The position numbers and the translations under genes were made by a program. 64,000 bases of DNA from Rhyacichthys aspro. Taxonomy: Eukaryota; Chordata; Actinopteri; Gobiiformes; Rhyacichthyidae. Below, in pieces: positions 31,501-46,500 of the stretch. The first letter of the stretch is position 1, and every line of letters begins with the position of its first letter. The DNA is taken from positions 24,940,852-25,004,851 of the forward strand of contig CM072148.1 of NCBI GenBank assembly GCA_036850595.1, in the 5' to 3' direction. Under the pieces are notes generated by a model. That model was not told the DNA's origin, searched no databases, and saw only the letters and a list, made by a program, of their open reading frames with translations.

Positions 31501-34500
31501 ATTGTTTGCATTATTTTTAAACCCGAAAGTTTTGTTTGTTTTTTTTGCTTATTGTTTACGCCTAAAACTTGAACAGCGAGCAGCAAGTTAATTTATTTTA
31601 TTTGTAATAAACTCTATTGCAATTTCACCAGATTTTAAGACACACATATTATCAATAAGTAAAACTTCCGCTACAAGGAATTATACTAAACCACCTACCT
31701 ATGCTCTGGATGCAAAGGTTAAATACACAAAACTGAATCCACACCTCAAATGCAGTTCCCACAGGCCTTTCTGAGTACTATTTTATGACCTCATTGGCAA
31801 CATCAGAAACATAAGAGCAGTATTAGTTAAAATGACTTTATAAGTTCCTCCTTGAGTAGCGAGTGGAAGGTCTAATGCTAGTGCTATTTTACTTGAAATT
31901 CTGTATCATTGGTAACTTTCTCTGCAGCAGTAAGTTTACACATTAATGGGGCATGTAAGGCCGCTATCTTTAAGGTTTTAAAGGTAACTTACAAATACTT
32001 GAATAAAATCCTCCAAAGGCATGTACCATAAGGATGGTCGTATGGGACTCAGCTGTAAGCCTCCACACTCCTGCAGACTGTCATGGAGCAGGACCTGCAC
32101 CACAGCTGCTGCTGCTGTGACTCTACTGCGCTTTTCCAAGTTCTATGAAAGGTCTCCTCCTGCCTCCTGGAAACAGAGACATTCAGCTTCATAACATTTA
32201 GGTAACCAGGTACTTTTTTTTTTTTTTTTTTAAGCATGTGTAGTACATTTTCGCAATAGTTGATTACAACATTTACTTTTACTTAGTTCCTATGGATTTA
32301 TTTCTAAAAACAATTGACACTTCCCCAAGTGAAGTCATTAAAACTGTGTGCACATATAACAGTTGCAGATGAGAGAAAAACCAAAACCAGTTAAGATGTC
32401 TTGAAACAACAAAAAATATTGTTTGTTGTGTACATTATGTGAAATGTGTAGGCAGCAACAGTAAACACATTAGTGTGAAAATATATTAGACCACAGTACC
32501 ACACTTACTCACATTTGGATTAACATGTAGGTGCACATTTCTATGCTCTTCTTGATTAAATATCAGTATTTATTAGCCACTAAATACTGAACCGGGGTGC
32601 ACGGTAGCAGAGTGGTTAGTGCTCCTGCTTCACAGCAAGAAGGTCGTGAGTTTGAATCTCGGCCGACCCAAAAACATCGTTGGCTGATTGTAGCCAACCC
32701 AAACATCATTGGCTAACTCTGGTCTTTCTGTGAGGAGTCTGCATGTCCTCCCCGTGTCACCGTGGGTTCTCTCCGGGATCTCCGGCTTCCTCCCACCATC
32801 CAAAGACATGCATGTATAGGTGAATTGGTGACTCTAAAGTGCCCCTAGTGGATGAATGTGAGAGTGAATGGTTGTCTGTCAATGTCTGCGTCTAAGTGTC
32901 AGCCCTGCAACGAACTGGCCACTGTCCAGGGTGTACCCCGCCTAAGGCCCAAAGCAGCTGGGATAGGCTCCAGCCACCCGCGACCCCACGAGTGGGATAA
33001 GCGGTAGAAGATGAATGAATGAATGGATAAATACTGAACCTCGTACTTAGCTCACACTCTGCTATCTGGATCTGATTCCAATGAGCCAAAGTTAACCTGT
33101 AAAAGTTATTCCTCATGTTTGTAGGATAAACCAGAGGGTGTATTATCAAGCTATTCCAGTTCTCCATTCTCTATTTGTACCGCAATAAAATAAGAATTTA
33201 GTGATGATTAACATGTAATCTTTAAAAAAAGTGCTAAATATTTAACCAGTCATTAGCATCTACATTAAACACATGTAGTTGGTTGTGAGTTATTTACCAA
33301 GAGCATCTTGTTCGGGCACCTTCCATACTTTTCATATTCACACACTAAAAGAATAGAATGACAAAAATACCTTTTTTTGTGTTGTTCTAGGACCTGTGGA
33401 CAGAAAATGATTACCATGCCAAACTTTTATCAACATTACTACCTTTATTCTTCTTTAAGATGGAGAAGATTTATTTGCCAAATGCACAGTAAAATGTTTA
33501 CAATTATACAGTGAAAAATGAATGAGCAATATAGACATTAAAATGTAAAGTGATTAGGTAGTGCAATATAGACATTCAAAGTCTTAAATCTTACACTTAA
33601 GACTTTAATGCAATTTCAACTGAACTTAGTAATTCAGATATTATGCTGTCCTATCCTTTTCCAAAAGGATTCTGGTGTTCATCCCAGGTGAATATCTGGA
33701 CTCTGGATTGGACTGATCCCAGCAAAAACCTTTTTGGTGTTTGCTTGTAAACACAAACAGTCTCTGGCCTGTAGAGGGTCTTCATTAAATCTTATGTTGT
33801 CAAATCAAGCCTATCGGCTGCTGGTATTGATCTCCAATGCACAATCTTCCAGAGTTGGACACTGTAGGTAAAATGTCTGTTGAAAAACCACCATACTAGG
33901 AAATTAGGTTAGAACATTATTCTTTGTGTTTAGTTTAAAATTTAAATACTTTAAGTCTTTATTAACAACGCCAACCCTAACCCACCAGGATTCTTTTCTC
34001 TTGCTCCCACCTCTTTTTTATTCATGCGAGAATCATGTGCACCTGAGCCACACAGGAAGAAAAAAATATGGGGCTACACTATTTCTGGAGTCATAAGAGT
34101 GACCTTTTTTACAAGCTGCAGTTCCGACGCTGGCCACACATATCAACAACTCGATAAAGGCCCTCCTGGCCAAAGGTGCAATCGAGGCTGTAGATCCTCT
34201 GCTGCAACCCAGAGGCTACTATTCCACGTACTTTCTTGTGCCCAAAAAGACTTGGTCCTTTACTCGCCTGCTAAATGACAATAGGTTGAAGCTGTTTTCA
34301 CAGAGTGTGCTGGCCGCAGTGAGAGCCCGGTGTCCTGCCCAATGTCAACTATTTTGGAGTTCTTGCAGCCTCTCCTGGATAAGGGTTGGTCTCCTTCCAC
34401 TGTTAAAGGTCCCATATTGTGCTAAATCAACTTTTCTGAGCTTTTAACCATGTTCTAACGTTGTTTCTACCTCAAACACATACCCAAAGTTGTGTTTGTT

Positions 34501-37500
34501 TCATTCGCGCATGTTTAAGTAATTTATTTAGTTTGAGCTACAGTCCTTTCAACGAGCTGTTTCAAGCAATGACGTCAATATGTGAAATAAACCACTCCTC
34601 TCCAGGAAGTGCTCCTCCACACTCCTCCAGCCCCTCTCTCCTGCACTGTCAACAAGTGCCGTGCTCTGCAGCTCAGACGCACAGAGAAGCATCGCTGCTA
34701 CTGTGTTAGCTTACTTACTGTCAGCAACATGCACACATGTATTACTGCATAGCTCTACATATTGCTAGGCTACTTTATTATAGTTCTTTCAATATACTGC
34801 ACAACAGCTACCTTAGGAGTCTCCAGGCAGCATACATTCTCAACTTCAGTAGGCATTGTAAGGCAATTTCCACATGTGCACCGATAAACAGAAGCAGTTA
34901 GCATGTGCTATGCTACGGGCTACACCATAGAAACATACACTACAATAGTTTCTCATTTACCAAGTAGCAACGTCTTGTAGAAGCCTTCGAGGTTTTTGTG
35001 TTTGCTCATGTTCTTCGTACTCAGAGTCAGACTCTGGGTCGAAGATATACGGCTCAGTTACTCTCAAAGCCATTGCTGAAAAAGTTATTACTATGATGTA
35101 CCGTGTTTACTTCAGTCTGTTTCCAGCACAGCGCTAGCGTGACGTCATGAGTGGGCGGAGCCAATACGGGAGAGCTGAGCCTTAAAGTGACAGCGCCAAA
35201 TCAGACCGTTCACTTTGGACTCATGATGAGAGCTCATTCAAACCGCTTGTATAAGATCATTATTGTGTGTTTCATGTTGCAAAACATGATATGGTAACCT
35301 AAATGTATCCAAAATACACTGTATAATGTTCAAAATAGTATAATATAGGACCTTTAAGGTATGTGTGGTGGCAATATCATGTCATCATGCTAACACTGAC
35401 AATGCTACAGTGGGGAGCCATAACCTGGTCTCTCTTTTCCTAAAGGGGGCTTGTTGCTTGTGTCCACCAACAGTACCACGAGCCCCGGTGTGGGACTTGC
35501 CCCTGGTCCTGGAGGCTCTGTGCTGTCCTTCATTTGAGCCTTTGGCGCAGGCTGACCTCAAGTGACTGTCTTGTAAGACTGCTTTTCTACTGGCTATTAT
35601 CTCTGCAAAGCGGAGTTACATGCCCTTTCTGTCAGTCCCTCATGCCTTAAATGATGTCCAGATGGCTCTGGTGTCATGCTGTGGCCGAATACAGCGTTTA
35701 TTCCAATGTTCTTGAGCTCACACTGTAACTGGCCACTGAGACTGGCACAGTTTGAGCCACCACCAGGAGAGGATGGGGAAAGGGTGGGGAAATGCTGGAG
35801 CTGTTGTGCCCAGTGAGGGCACTGAGGACATATGTTGCGGCTACAGCGGGTGTGCGAAAATCGGACCAGCTATTTTTATGTTATGGCGGGTCTAAAATGG
35901 ACTGTGCTGTTTCCAAAGAGCGTAATTATAGTTATAATTATAGAAATTATAGTTACCTGATGTAACTACAGTTCTATGAGAGTATGTGTGTAGCCCACCT
36001 ATGGGCTTCTCTAATGGTTAAGTGCTGGCTTATGCCAGCACCTTTTAGAAAGATCAAAGCATTCATCACGCCAAGAGCATATGGTCCTCAGCATGGCTGT
36101 ACTGACAAGATGCAGGTAGTGTCTACCTTGGTGTCAGAGGACCAAGAGGCTGCTAAGCATATGTCCTCCACAGAAACACCCCTACACAGGGCCAACGATG
36201 TGGAGACCCTGAGGGAAGACGACCTCAGGCCCTGCAACCTCACTTTGTGAATCAGAGGTGTCAGGAGGTGCAGCAGCAGGAAGGCATAGAGGAGACCCAT
36301 GGGCCACGACCGGTGTGCCAACGCGTCTACCCCCAGCAGGGGGGCGTCTGACAACCTGAGCGAGAACCAGAGTGGGCACTGTGCGTTCTCTGCACAGGTC
36401 AGCCACTGGCTGATATCAAGTTTCTATGGGGGCCTGTGTTTAAGTTATGAAGATATCTGGGCACTCGGGGGACAGGCAGTCTCTATGGATTGTGATGATC
36501 CAAAAGAAGCAACAGAAAAGCGTGTTAGACTGCGACTCTGTGTCCTAACCAGACAACTAACAGCTACTACATCCCAACTCTACACCCACACTATCCTGTA
36601 CTCCCCCGCAACCTGCTGAGTGTCCTCATGGTAAGGCACCAAAAACCCCTGTCTCCATTCCTAAACAAAACAGCAGCGCCATGTCCAGTATGATGCAGGC
36701 CATCTGCCCTCTGTAGGTCTGGGCCCAGTGGGAAGGCCAGCTATCCACAAATATATATACAAACTCCTTCTGTACTGAAGCTTGGCAACTTTACAATGGT
36801 GCATTTGTATTTCCATGACTAATAACACAAGTCCACTACTTCAAGGTTATTTCACTACATCTGCTGCAGTAATGTTAAAATCCTACAATGTACCATTGTT
36901 TACAGATCGAGCCTGTGCAGGGGTTACACAATAAAGTTGTCTCAGTCTTTTGAGAGGGCCCTCTTAGTACTGACTACACACACACCACACACAATATAAC
37001 ACACTACAACATTGATAATCAGGCCCCGTACAGCTTTCCATCTGACCCCCAGCACATTACCAAAATCAGTAAACATGAAGGAAAAAATAGGAAGGGTGGA
37101 AACATAAACATAGCTATTAAAATGACTCAATAATGACTGAAATTAAGCTCATTTAGCCAATTTTTTTTTTTTTTTGTTTTATTTTTTTCACATGACAAAT
37201 CACCTCTAAACTACAAACACAGTTTTTACACAAGTTGTTTTAAATTTATTTTTCAACTTCAAATCAATCAAGAAAAAAACAAAACAAGAGAAACCCTAGA
37301 GCAAATTTAGTTGATGACCCCTGCACTACACACTGTTGTGATTGTCTGTAATATTAATATTACCATGGCTTGAGCATTGCAGTGTCGAAATGTATTCTTT
37401 GTGGTATCTGTTTGATTGACAGTTGTTGGGTCCATCAGCTCTGGCTGGACTTTCTGCAGTTTTTCTCATCTTCCCTCTGAATGGTTTTATCACCCGAGTC

Positions 37501-40500
37501 CGAACCAAATTACAGGTAAAACTTCCCACATATCAAACAATATATGTACTCATCTAATAAGTTTATTTTAATTATCTAATAAGATTGTTGGTGCCAGATC
37601 CAGCCTGATCGTGCAGCTCACTGGATATATAAGTAACTAACATAGGGCCATCACTACATCAATATGACTGTGTATGGGCACTTGGACAGTGAACAGTATA
37701 ACACATTATAATTTACATATTATTGTCAAATTTGCCTCTAGAACACAAAGGTGTTCATAGTGTTCCTGCCACAGAAAATAAACAACACACATTATCAGAT
37801 AACAGATGGATAATTTTCTATATTTCCATGCAAAAACTTTCAGTTCAGTAAAATATTCAGTATTCAATTCCTGAACTTATCATTTTGTTTTACATCTTTA
37901 TTGTCATTGTTAAATGATGATGATGATGAAGTGTTTTGTTCATAACATTTTGCAAAGATTTTCGCGATTTTGTCCTGAGGACCACTGTTTAGCTCCCTGT
38001 GAGAAGTTTTGTAATTAGGGATTTTGATGAGAATGTTAAAATGGAGAGAGAAAAGAAAAATTACACAAATTTTATCATTGTAGTGTCATGGACCATTGCT
38101 TCCTGCATTGTGTTAACAGCATACCAGATTTTTATTATCCAGATGTCCCCTGAATAACAGTTATACAAGGCCTGGTGATAGCTGCACTTGGTACTTAATT
38201 GTAATCACGTTTGTTTGTTTAATGGCCCTGGCAAATGAGTTTAAGATTCTACATAGTTTTTCTCAAACTAAAAATTGCTCAAATCTGAATCTAAAGTTCA
38301 AAGTGGGTCAGAAACTATTTTACATGACTATGTATGTATATGTATATGTATATGTATGTGTAGGAAGTGCAGTTGGGCTTCATGGACAGCCGGATTAAAC
38401 TGATGAATGAGATTGTGTCTGGAATGAAGATATTGAAGTTCTATGCCTGGGAGGAAGTGTTCCGACATCAGGTTGGGGTTCTTAGAGATGGAGAACTTGC
38501 AGCACTCAAAAAGTCCCAAGTCCTGTATTCCGTGTCGCTAGCTTCCTTCAGCTCCTCATCGTTTCTGGTAAGACCCTTTTACTGTTGAAACCCCAGTCAA
38601 AAAGCATGATCAAGACTGACCCTACAGTTTCCACTGCATGCGTCTCTGCTCCACTGCGAAATGCCACCAACCAATGTCGCACACCCTCACCCACGGGATG
38701 CGTTTCAGATCTGTTGCGCAGCGGAGCCCTAAGCAGCTCAGAAGAGCATGCACGGGAAATATGAGATGGCACAATAAAAGCCATTGATAAAGACGTGTGC
38801 GGGACCAAAACAACAACAAACAAAAAACTGTTTAGTTTGCAATCACTTTCACTTCACGGGGTTTTTCCTCTTTACATTGCGCACAAAAAATCTTTGTTTT
38901 GCAGATTTGACTGCATTTAACGCTTAATCATGACTAAGTTTACTAATTTGAATATTTATACATTTATATATAAATATTCAAATTAAGAAACTTAGTCCGT
39001 ATATTTTTATTATTATTATCATTCATTCATTATTAGTTTGAAAATCCAGATGCAGTGCTTGTTGGTTTCCATTCTTGTGCGATCTGATCTGTGCAGATTA
39101 ATGCAGACTGGCTCTGCCGTCGGAGAAAAATAGAACTGTTGCATATTTCGTGCAGTTGAAATACTCTCATTGAAAACAACAGATGCCTATTTGCTGCGGA
39201 GTGTGTGGCGGAGCAGAGACGCATGGACTAGATCAAATATCTTACTGTTCAAACTGACATTCTTCATTTCTTCTATTTCATTTTTTCCAAAGTGCCTGTG
39301 TGTGCCTCTCCGTGACATAAGCTGGCTAGCTCTTCATGTCTCAGTCTTAACTGTACAGTCAAAATACAGAAAGGAGTGAGAATTGAACCCTGGAGCCAAA
39401 GACTGGTCACATGCCCAGTTATGCAATTAGGAAATGACATCATTTAGCAACTTGTGGAAGCCCATTATTTTAAATCTGCGATAGCTTATTGCTAAACCCC
39501 AAGTTTAGTTGAGAGTTCTTTATTGTTTGTTGTTAGCTACCGCTAGTTGTTGTAGGTTTTAATTCACCTGATTTGACTTCATCTTTCACGTGCCCAAACG
39601 GAACCTCCAGTTTGTAGGTATGTAAATTTCTGCATGTGTTAAAGTACTGTTCAGAATGTATATGGTCTGCAAAAATAGTAAGCTTCTGTCAGCTAACCCA
39701 AAGGTGACTGGCTTTATTTACTGTTCTACTGTTTTAATGATGGTTGAATGTAATACACTGTGACTGGACCGCACTTAATTACATGAAGATACTGGAGATA
39801 CTATCTAACCTTCTGTTATGTTGATAAAGATGTAAAGCTGTTATTGTGTGCTGTTGTGTCTGCTGGTAATAAGCTATTTTTGTTCAATTTAAATTTAGAC
39901 CAAAAGCAAATTTTAATTGTTTTGTAGCATGTAAAATAAGGATGAATGTCTGAGCAATCACTGTTTAGTTTGCATACCCAGCAAAGTCTATAATAAAATA
40001 ATAAATATATAAGAGCAAAAATTAGAGCTGGGCCACCTTAATGTAAGCTACTCTTAAAAGATCTGGGGCAGTGTTATTACGGCACAACACAGCTCATAAT
40101 GGTGCGAAAGATAGTAAATTCAATCTTTTGACACAGAGGCAGATACATGCCTATCTTTAAAAAATGCAAAAATGCTCCTCTTTTATGAATCGTACTGCTA
40201 AAAGCTAATTATATAATACTTTCTAAATAGATGACCCAAAGGTGATGCTATCAGGCAGAAGCAATGGCTCATCAGATGAAAGGCTCTACTTGGTTGTGGT
40301 CTGACCACTTTGAGGAGGATTTCAGACACTAAGGTACAAAGGTGCATGTTAAGTACATAAATCAATACAACTGCCATCAATCAACTTCTGAGCTTTTTGA
40401 ATCTAGAAAATACTTTGTTACTCTGCAATCATACATCACTTAATCATTACTATTACTCAAGGGTATGTGTTAGCATTTCATTACCTATTAATGTGAACAT

Positions 40501-43500
40501 TTAGTCATTTGTAAATCAATGATCTCAGCAGATGGGTAAGTTTATGCCAGGTTAACAGTTTTCAACATCACAACCATTACCTATTACCCAGTACATTTTA
40601 CATTACGAATGTATTAGTAATGTAATTTAGGCAAATGTAGGTCAAAGTCCACTTTTTTTTCACATGTATTTTTTCCCCGGATTTACAGTAATCACTCTTG
40701 TGCCAAGGGGATTGGTGCCAAGTGAAAGACTTGTTTTAAACATTTCCTTTTACTTTGCTCTCTGTATTTCCAGAGCACCCCTGCAGTTGCTGTCTGTGGC
40801 TGCTGCTCTGTTGCCCTCCCTGGTCCTGTGCAGTTGACATAGCCCCAGCCACTCTTGTGTGCCTGCCTCACCTGCTTCTCATCAACCTTTTATTTTTTAT
40901 TTTTTGGCCTTTTTGCCTTTGTTTGTTGGTGGGTGGGGGCAGGGTGGGGTGTCATAAGTCTCCTTTTGAATTTTAATTAAAAAGTAGCACTGCAAAGATG
41001 GAATGGTTTCTTGAACTTTCATATTTTTCCCAAGGTCTTTGACATGCAGTAGCAATGGTAAGTAAACTGAGAAACAAAAATTAAAACTGGTTAAACACAT
41101 ATTACTCAAGGATACAGCACTTTCTTGTTTGACAATAATATCTAAATATTTTATTGTTAAATTCTATTTAGTAAAGTATGCATTAATGTGTCTATTAAAA
41201 TGCAATTGTAAGGTGAACTAATATAACTAATATTAACCACAGATGCGAATATAGAAATCAGCACAATTAGACTGAGAGAAAAGACCTTTCCATTGATGTG
41301 AACACTGAACAGTTATCTGTCTTGTACTGTATATATTGTTAAATCAAAGGGTAACTCAACCCCTGGTCAGATCTTAACTCTACCCACAGACGAAATTTGA
41401 AAAGTCTCAGAAAAGTGGGCAGTGGGCGTGTACCTGAGACCCACTGTGACAGATTGATCGACAGATGTCAGATTGGCACAAGTATCTTTGCGATGGAGTG
41501 GTCCCTCTTTATTCTCCTCTTTCACCTGAGCCTGAGGGCTTGACCCAGAGCAATTCAAAGCCCAGCAGCAAAACCCAAAGCAGGAGCTGACGAGGCATTG
41601 TTAGAGAGAAGGGGTGCAGTGATGGCAGAGTAAGTGTGGCATTACGGCTTATTTAGGCTAATGTACGAAACATAGACTGATGAAATGTAAGAAATAAATG
41701 AAAAATAAATAATAATAAAATAGAATGCTTTAGGTACATTTTGATGTAGACATGGTGAAAATTTTTCTACAGAGATAGAACCGACATACTGCGTCTGCAG
41801 CGCCCCACTCAGATTAACGATGGATTCATGTGGGCTTATATTTAACATATTAACATTAAGACTTTGCCCAGCTGATTTACTCAGTAATTATTGAGACATG
41901 AATAAAAATCAACAGTAAAAACACATGACCACAACAAACTACCAAGAGTTGATTACTCTGCAACAACGCTGCGGGAAAGCACTTGAATACATCATAAGCT
42001 ATGGTAGACTGAGCTTGTTCTAAACGCCATGAACAGACCAAATTAACAGACAAGCAGGAGCCAGTGGCAGCGTGACCCTAAATATTTTTTTCATCTGTAC
42101 GCATGTCATTCTCGGTGACCGTGTTCAGTCACTGGATTGTCCTAGTTCTGACAGAGACCACCTCTCATGGGCATGAGCTTGTACTGAGGGCTGTAGCACA
42201 GATGTGGTTACCTGTTACGAAGGTGTGGTTAACATACATCATGATGTCATCATTATCAGGAAGTACAGTTGGCAGCATTTAACCTGAGGAGGGCAGCACT
42301 TTAAACAACTTTACAACAATTTTAATTAGAATCAGCTAAAACCATCACTAATTTTAAAAAAAGCACTTGGCATACATTCTAAAAAGTCATCCAAGTAAGC
42401 TGTTGCTATGATTACTATTATTGTATAGCTGCAAATAGAAAAAGGTAATTTATTGATATAGGTATACTTTTTGTGTTACAAATGTTATTTTGATACCCTG
42501 TTTTAACACAAAAAAGTCAGCAATTAAGTTAAAATAATGTCTTCACAGTATTACTGTGAAAATCCTTTTGTTGTTACTCAAAAATTAGCGCCTCAATTTA
42601 ATTTGTTGCCACAGTAGCTTTGTTTTTCAATCAGCACCTGGCTCCGCCTACTCAACACATCCTTTGCTTGTCCAACTAGTCTGAACATTGGTTTTAACCG
42701 TGACCCATCTCTGGCAAAAAAAAGTGAGCGAATAAAAAAGTACTGCTTAAGGAAGGTTTACTTTTTCCTACACCATGCACACATTTGTTGATTACATGTA
42801 TTTACTTAGTTAACATTATTACTCATTTTGAAAGTGGTAAAGAGTGTTGAAGTTAGCTTACTACAAGCTAGCTTGAGACATGTGAGGCTGGGAATGGCAA
42901 TTTTAGGTGGTTGTATGTATCTGAAAGACTGCGCAGTGTAATTGTATTATTTTCAAGCTGCTTAGTGTAAAGTGTATTGTATTTTTGAAGTTTGTTTGAA
43001 GCTGAAAGTGACTACAAAAGGGATTTTGTCAGTCTTTGCAGTGCAAATTGTGAAGCTACTAAGGTGCCATTTTTTCCAAATATTTTAGGCTCAGTCAAGG
43101 ACATGGCTTATTTCTAAAGTTTATTGTTGTTTTTTTTAACTTCTTGTTGTGTGTATAATTTATTAGTAAAAAGACTTAACTTTTTGAGATTTTGTTCTTG
43201 ATAAGAGCACATTATATACATATACTATTTGAAGGGATAGCAGGTACTTAGAAATTCATATTGTTGTGATTGACGTGTTAAAATGGATTGGGTTTGCAAG
43301 TTTTCATATTAATAAAGAAATTCAGTTGGTAGCAGATGAAAAATTGGTTTACATAATGTTAAAATTCTACTGGGGCAACTCAAATTAATAAGTAATCAAC
43401 TTAAAATTGTATGCCAGTGCACCTATTTATTGAGTTGGTCCAAAATGTAAAAACATACAACTGTAGATAAAAATACAGTTAGCCCAAAAGAAAAGTGTTG

Positions 43501-46500
43501 GTTTAAGACAATTACAGTCCTTTTGGGACAACTCAAAAAGGCTACTGCAGAGGGTTGCGTCAATTTTTTGTGTTGGGACATTTCTGTTTAGAGTGTACCT
43601 TTTACATTGTAATTGCCCCACACACCACACAACAAAGTGTCACCACTGATCAACAGTGTTGGGTATTTTTTTAGTAAATGATATGACTGTAATAAATGCA
43701 CAAATTTCAAAACTTGACACCCAGTGAGCAAAAGATCATCACAGAGTGGCACAACGATACACATACATTCTCAGCATCACACTTTTTTACATAAGATTAC
43801 AAAACATGTTTGGCAAAATACTCTGAATACACTTCAGTCAAAACTGTAAGACTATGTAGATTTTTATAGACTGCCAAAGAAACATAATTTCATTTAGCAA
43901 TCACTAAACTCTCAGGGGAAGACATGTCTGACCCAATGAACTACACAACTACACCTACAATCAGAGCCTGATCACTGTCAATAGAATCTTTTTCACTGAG
44001 CTGGTCTTCCATCCTCTTCCATACTTTTTAACCCCATTGAGGAGTTTTTCCCTGCATGGCACTGGAAACCATCAACCCCATGAATGAGCCAGTCTTCTCA
44101 AGGTGATGGAAGCAGCCTGTGGAGACATAGATTCAGAGGTGGGCCACTCAAGCTCATACTTCCTGCAACGTAAGGCAAGAGAAGACATGTTTTGTGACAT
44201 TGACGAAGCTCTTTGTCCTGATCCATGTCAGAGATTAGATAGACAGTAAGGTCAAAATTGTATTTTTCAGTTTGTTGATAGGAATTGTAAACAAACAAAA
44301 AATTTTATGTCGCTTCATTTGAGAAATTTTACCACATACTATAAATTACCTATAGGTCTATCTTTAGTAGAAATGTAAAAAATAATATAGATGTTTCACA
44401 GCAGTGTGTAAATTCTGCAACTGTAGTGATAATATGACACAATTAGACAATAGTGTTTTTACATTTTTTCTTTAAGTGCTTAATTTTGCACATTTTCTGA
44501 GATGTTCTGTCACTTGTGGATATAGTTTGAAATTGGCTTCAAGTTTCAGAAAACATGCAAATGACAATAAAAAAAAAAAAAAATTTGCGTTATTTGCCAC
44601 CATGCAAAGCTCTGTGTGAAAAAGCCAGCAGAAAATATGTTAAAAAAAACCCCTCAGATACAGTTTCAGGACTGTGCATAAAGATACTCCTGATATTACT
44701 AATGCTCTGGAGTAATATCTAATAGGCCTACAACCTAACACAGCGCACACAAACAAGGACCGCTTTACATTAAAGGTCCCATATTATGCTAAATCGACTT
44801 TTCTGAGCTTTTAACCATGTTATAACGTTGTTTCTACCTCAAACACATACCCAAAGTTGTGTTTTGTTTCATTCGCGCATGTTTGAGTATTTAGTGCCGT
44901 GCTCTGCAGCTCAGATGCACAAAGAGCTAAGTTAGCTTACTTACCGTCAGCAACATGTATTACTAACAAGTATTACTGCATAGCTCTATATATTGCTAGG
45001 CTACTTTATTATAGTTCTTTCAATATACTGCACAACAGCTACCTTAGGAGTCTCCAGGCAGCATACATTCTCAACTTCAGTAGGCATTGTACTGTCATTT
45101 CCACATGTGCACCTATAAACACGCACTATGCTATGGGCTACACTATAGAAACATACACAATAAATAGTTTCTCATTTACCAAGCAGAAACGTCTTGTAGA
45201 AGCCTTCGAGGTTTTTGTGTTTGCGCATGTTCTTCGAACTCAGAGTCAGACACTGGGTCGAAGATATACGGCTCAGTTACTCTCAAAGCCATTGCTGAAA
45301 AAGTTATTACTATGATGTACCGTGTTTACTTCAGTCTGTTTCCAGCACAGCGCTAGCGTGACGTCATGAGTGGGCGGAGCCAACACGGGAGAGCTGAGCC
45401 TTAAAGTGATAGCGCCAAATCAGACCATTCACTTTGGACTCATGATGAGAGCTCATCCAAACCGCTTGTATAAGATAGTTATTGTGTGTTTCATGTTGCA
45501 AAACGTGGTAACCTAAATGTATCCAAAATACACTGTATAATGTTCAAAATAGTATAATATAGGACCTTTAAGGATTCAAGATTCAAAGTGTTTATTGTCA
45601 TGTCTACCATATAGAAACAGGTTTCCCTGTACAATTAAATTCTTCTTTTGCTGTCCACAATGAATGTCAGGCAATGTAAAAAATACAAGTAAAATTGTAA
45701 GTTTAAAATAGATAAATAGGTCTAAATGCAAACTTGCAAATTGGAGAAAAAAAGCAGTGAGGTGAAAATACTATATACATTACTGTACATCAGTAAAGTG
45801 CAACATAAGCTGTATGTGCAATCGACAGTAAATGTGCAAATGTATATGTGCAAAGTGAGGTATATGTAAACAGTCAACTGAAAGGTGAACAGTGGTAGTC
45901 CATGATTCTAGGCTCTTGTCAGCTGTTTAGGAGTCTGATTGCAGAAGGAAAGAAAGAGTTCTTTGGTCTGGAAGACCTGCATTTCACACTCCTATACCTC
46001 CGGCCTGAGGGTAGAAGTGTGAACAGTCTGTGCTGGGGTCCTTGATGATGGAGGCAGCTCTCCTGTGGACTCTGCGCTGGTAGATGCTCTGCAGAGAGGG
46101 CAGAGCAGTCCTGGTGATCTTCTCAGCAGTCTTCACCACTCTCTGCTGGCGTCTGCGGTCCAAACATGTCATGCTGCCATACTGCACGGTGATACAGCTG
46201 CTCGGGATGCTCTCAACAATGCAGCTGTAGAAGTCGCTGAGGATCTTAGGTGACGTGCCAAATTTCCTCAGCCTCCTCAGGAAGTACAGCCACTGTTGAG
46301 CCTTCATAACTAGCTGTGTGGTGTTGAGGGTCCAGGTGACATCCTCACTGATGTAAACCCCCAAGTAGCTGCTCACCCTCTCCCGGATCAACAGTGGCTG
46401 ATGAGGGCTCCTTTCCTTTCTCATGTCCACTATCAGCTCCTTTGTCTTGTCCGTGTTGAGAGTCTGAGTGTGAACAGTTTGTGGGTGAATTTGTGGGGGA

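Noticed and set aside
36918..37323. A 405-bp hAT MITE
   Set aside because: Ends resemble each other (CAGGGGT…) but flanking 8-mers agcctgtg and cactacac do not match.
41347..42306. MITE between AAAGGGTAACTCAACCCC and GGGCAGCACTTTAAA
   Set aside because: The two ends are not convincing inverted repeats and no duplication was found.
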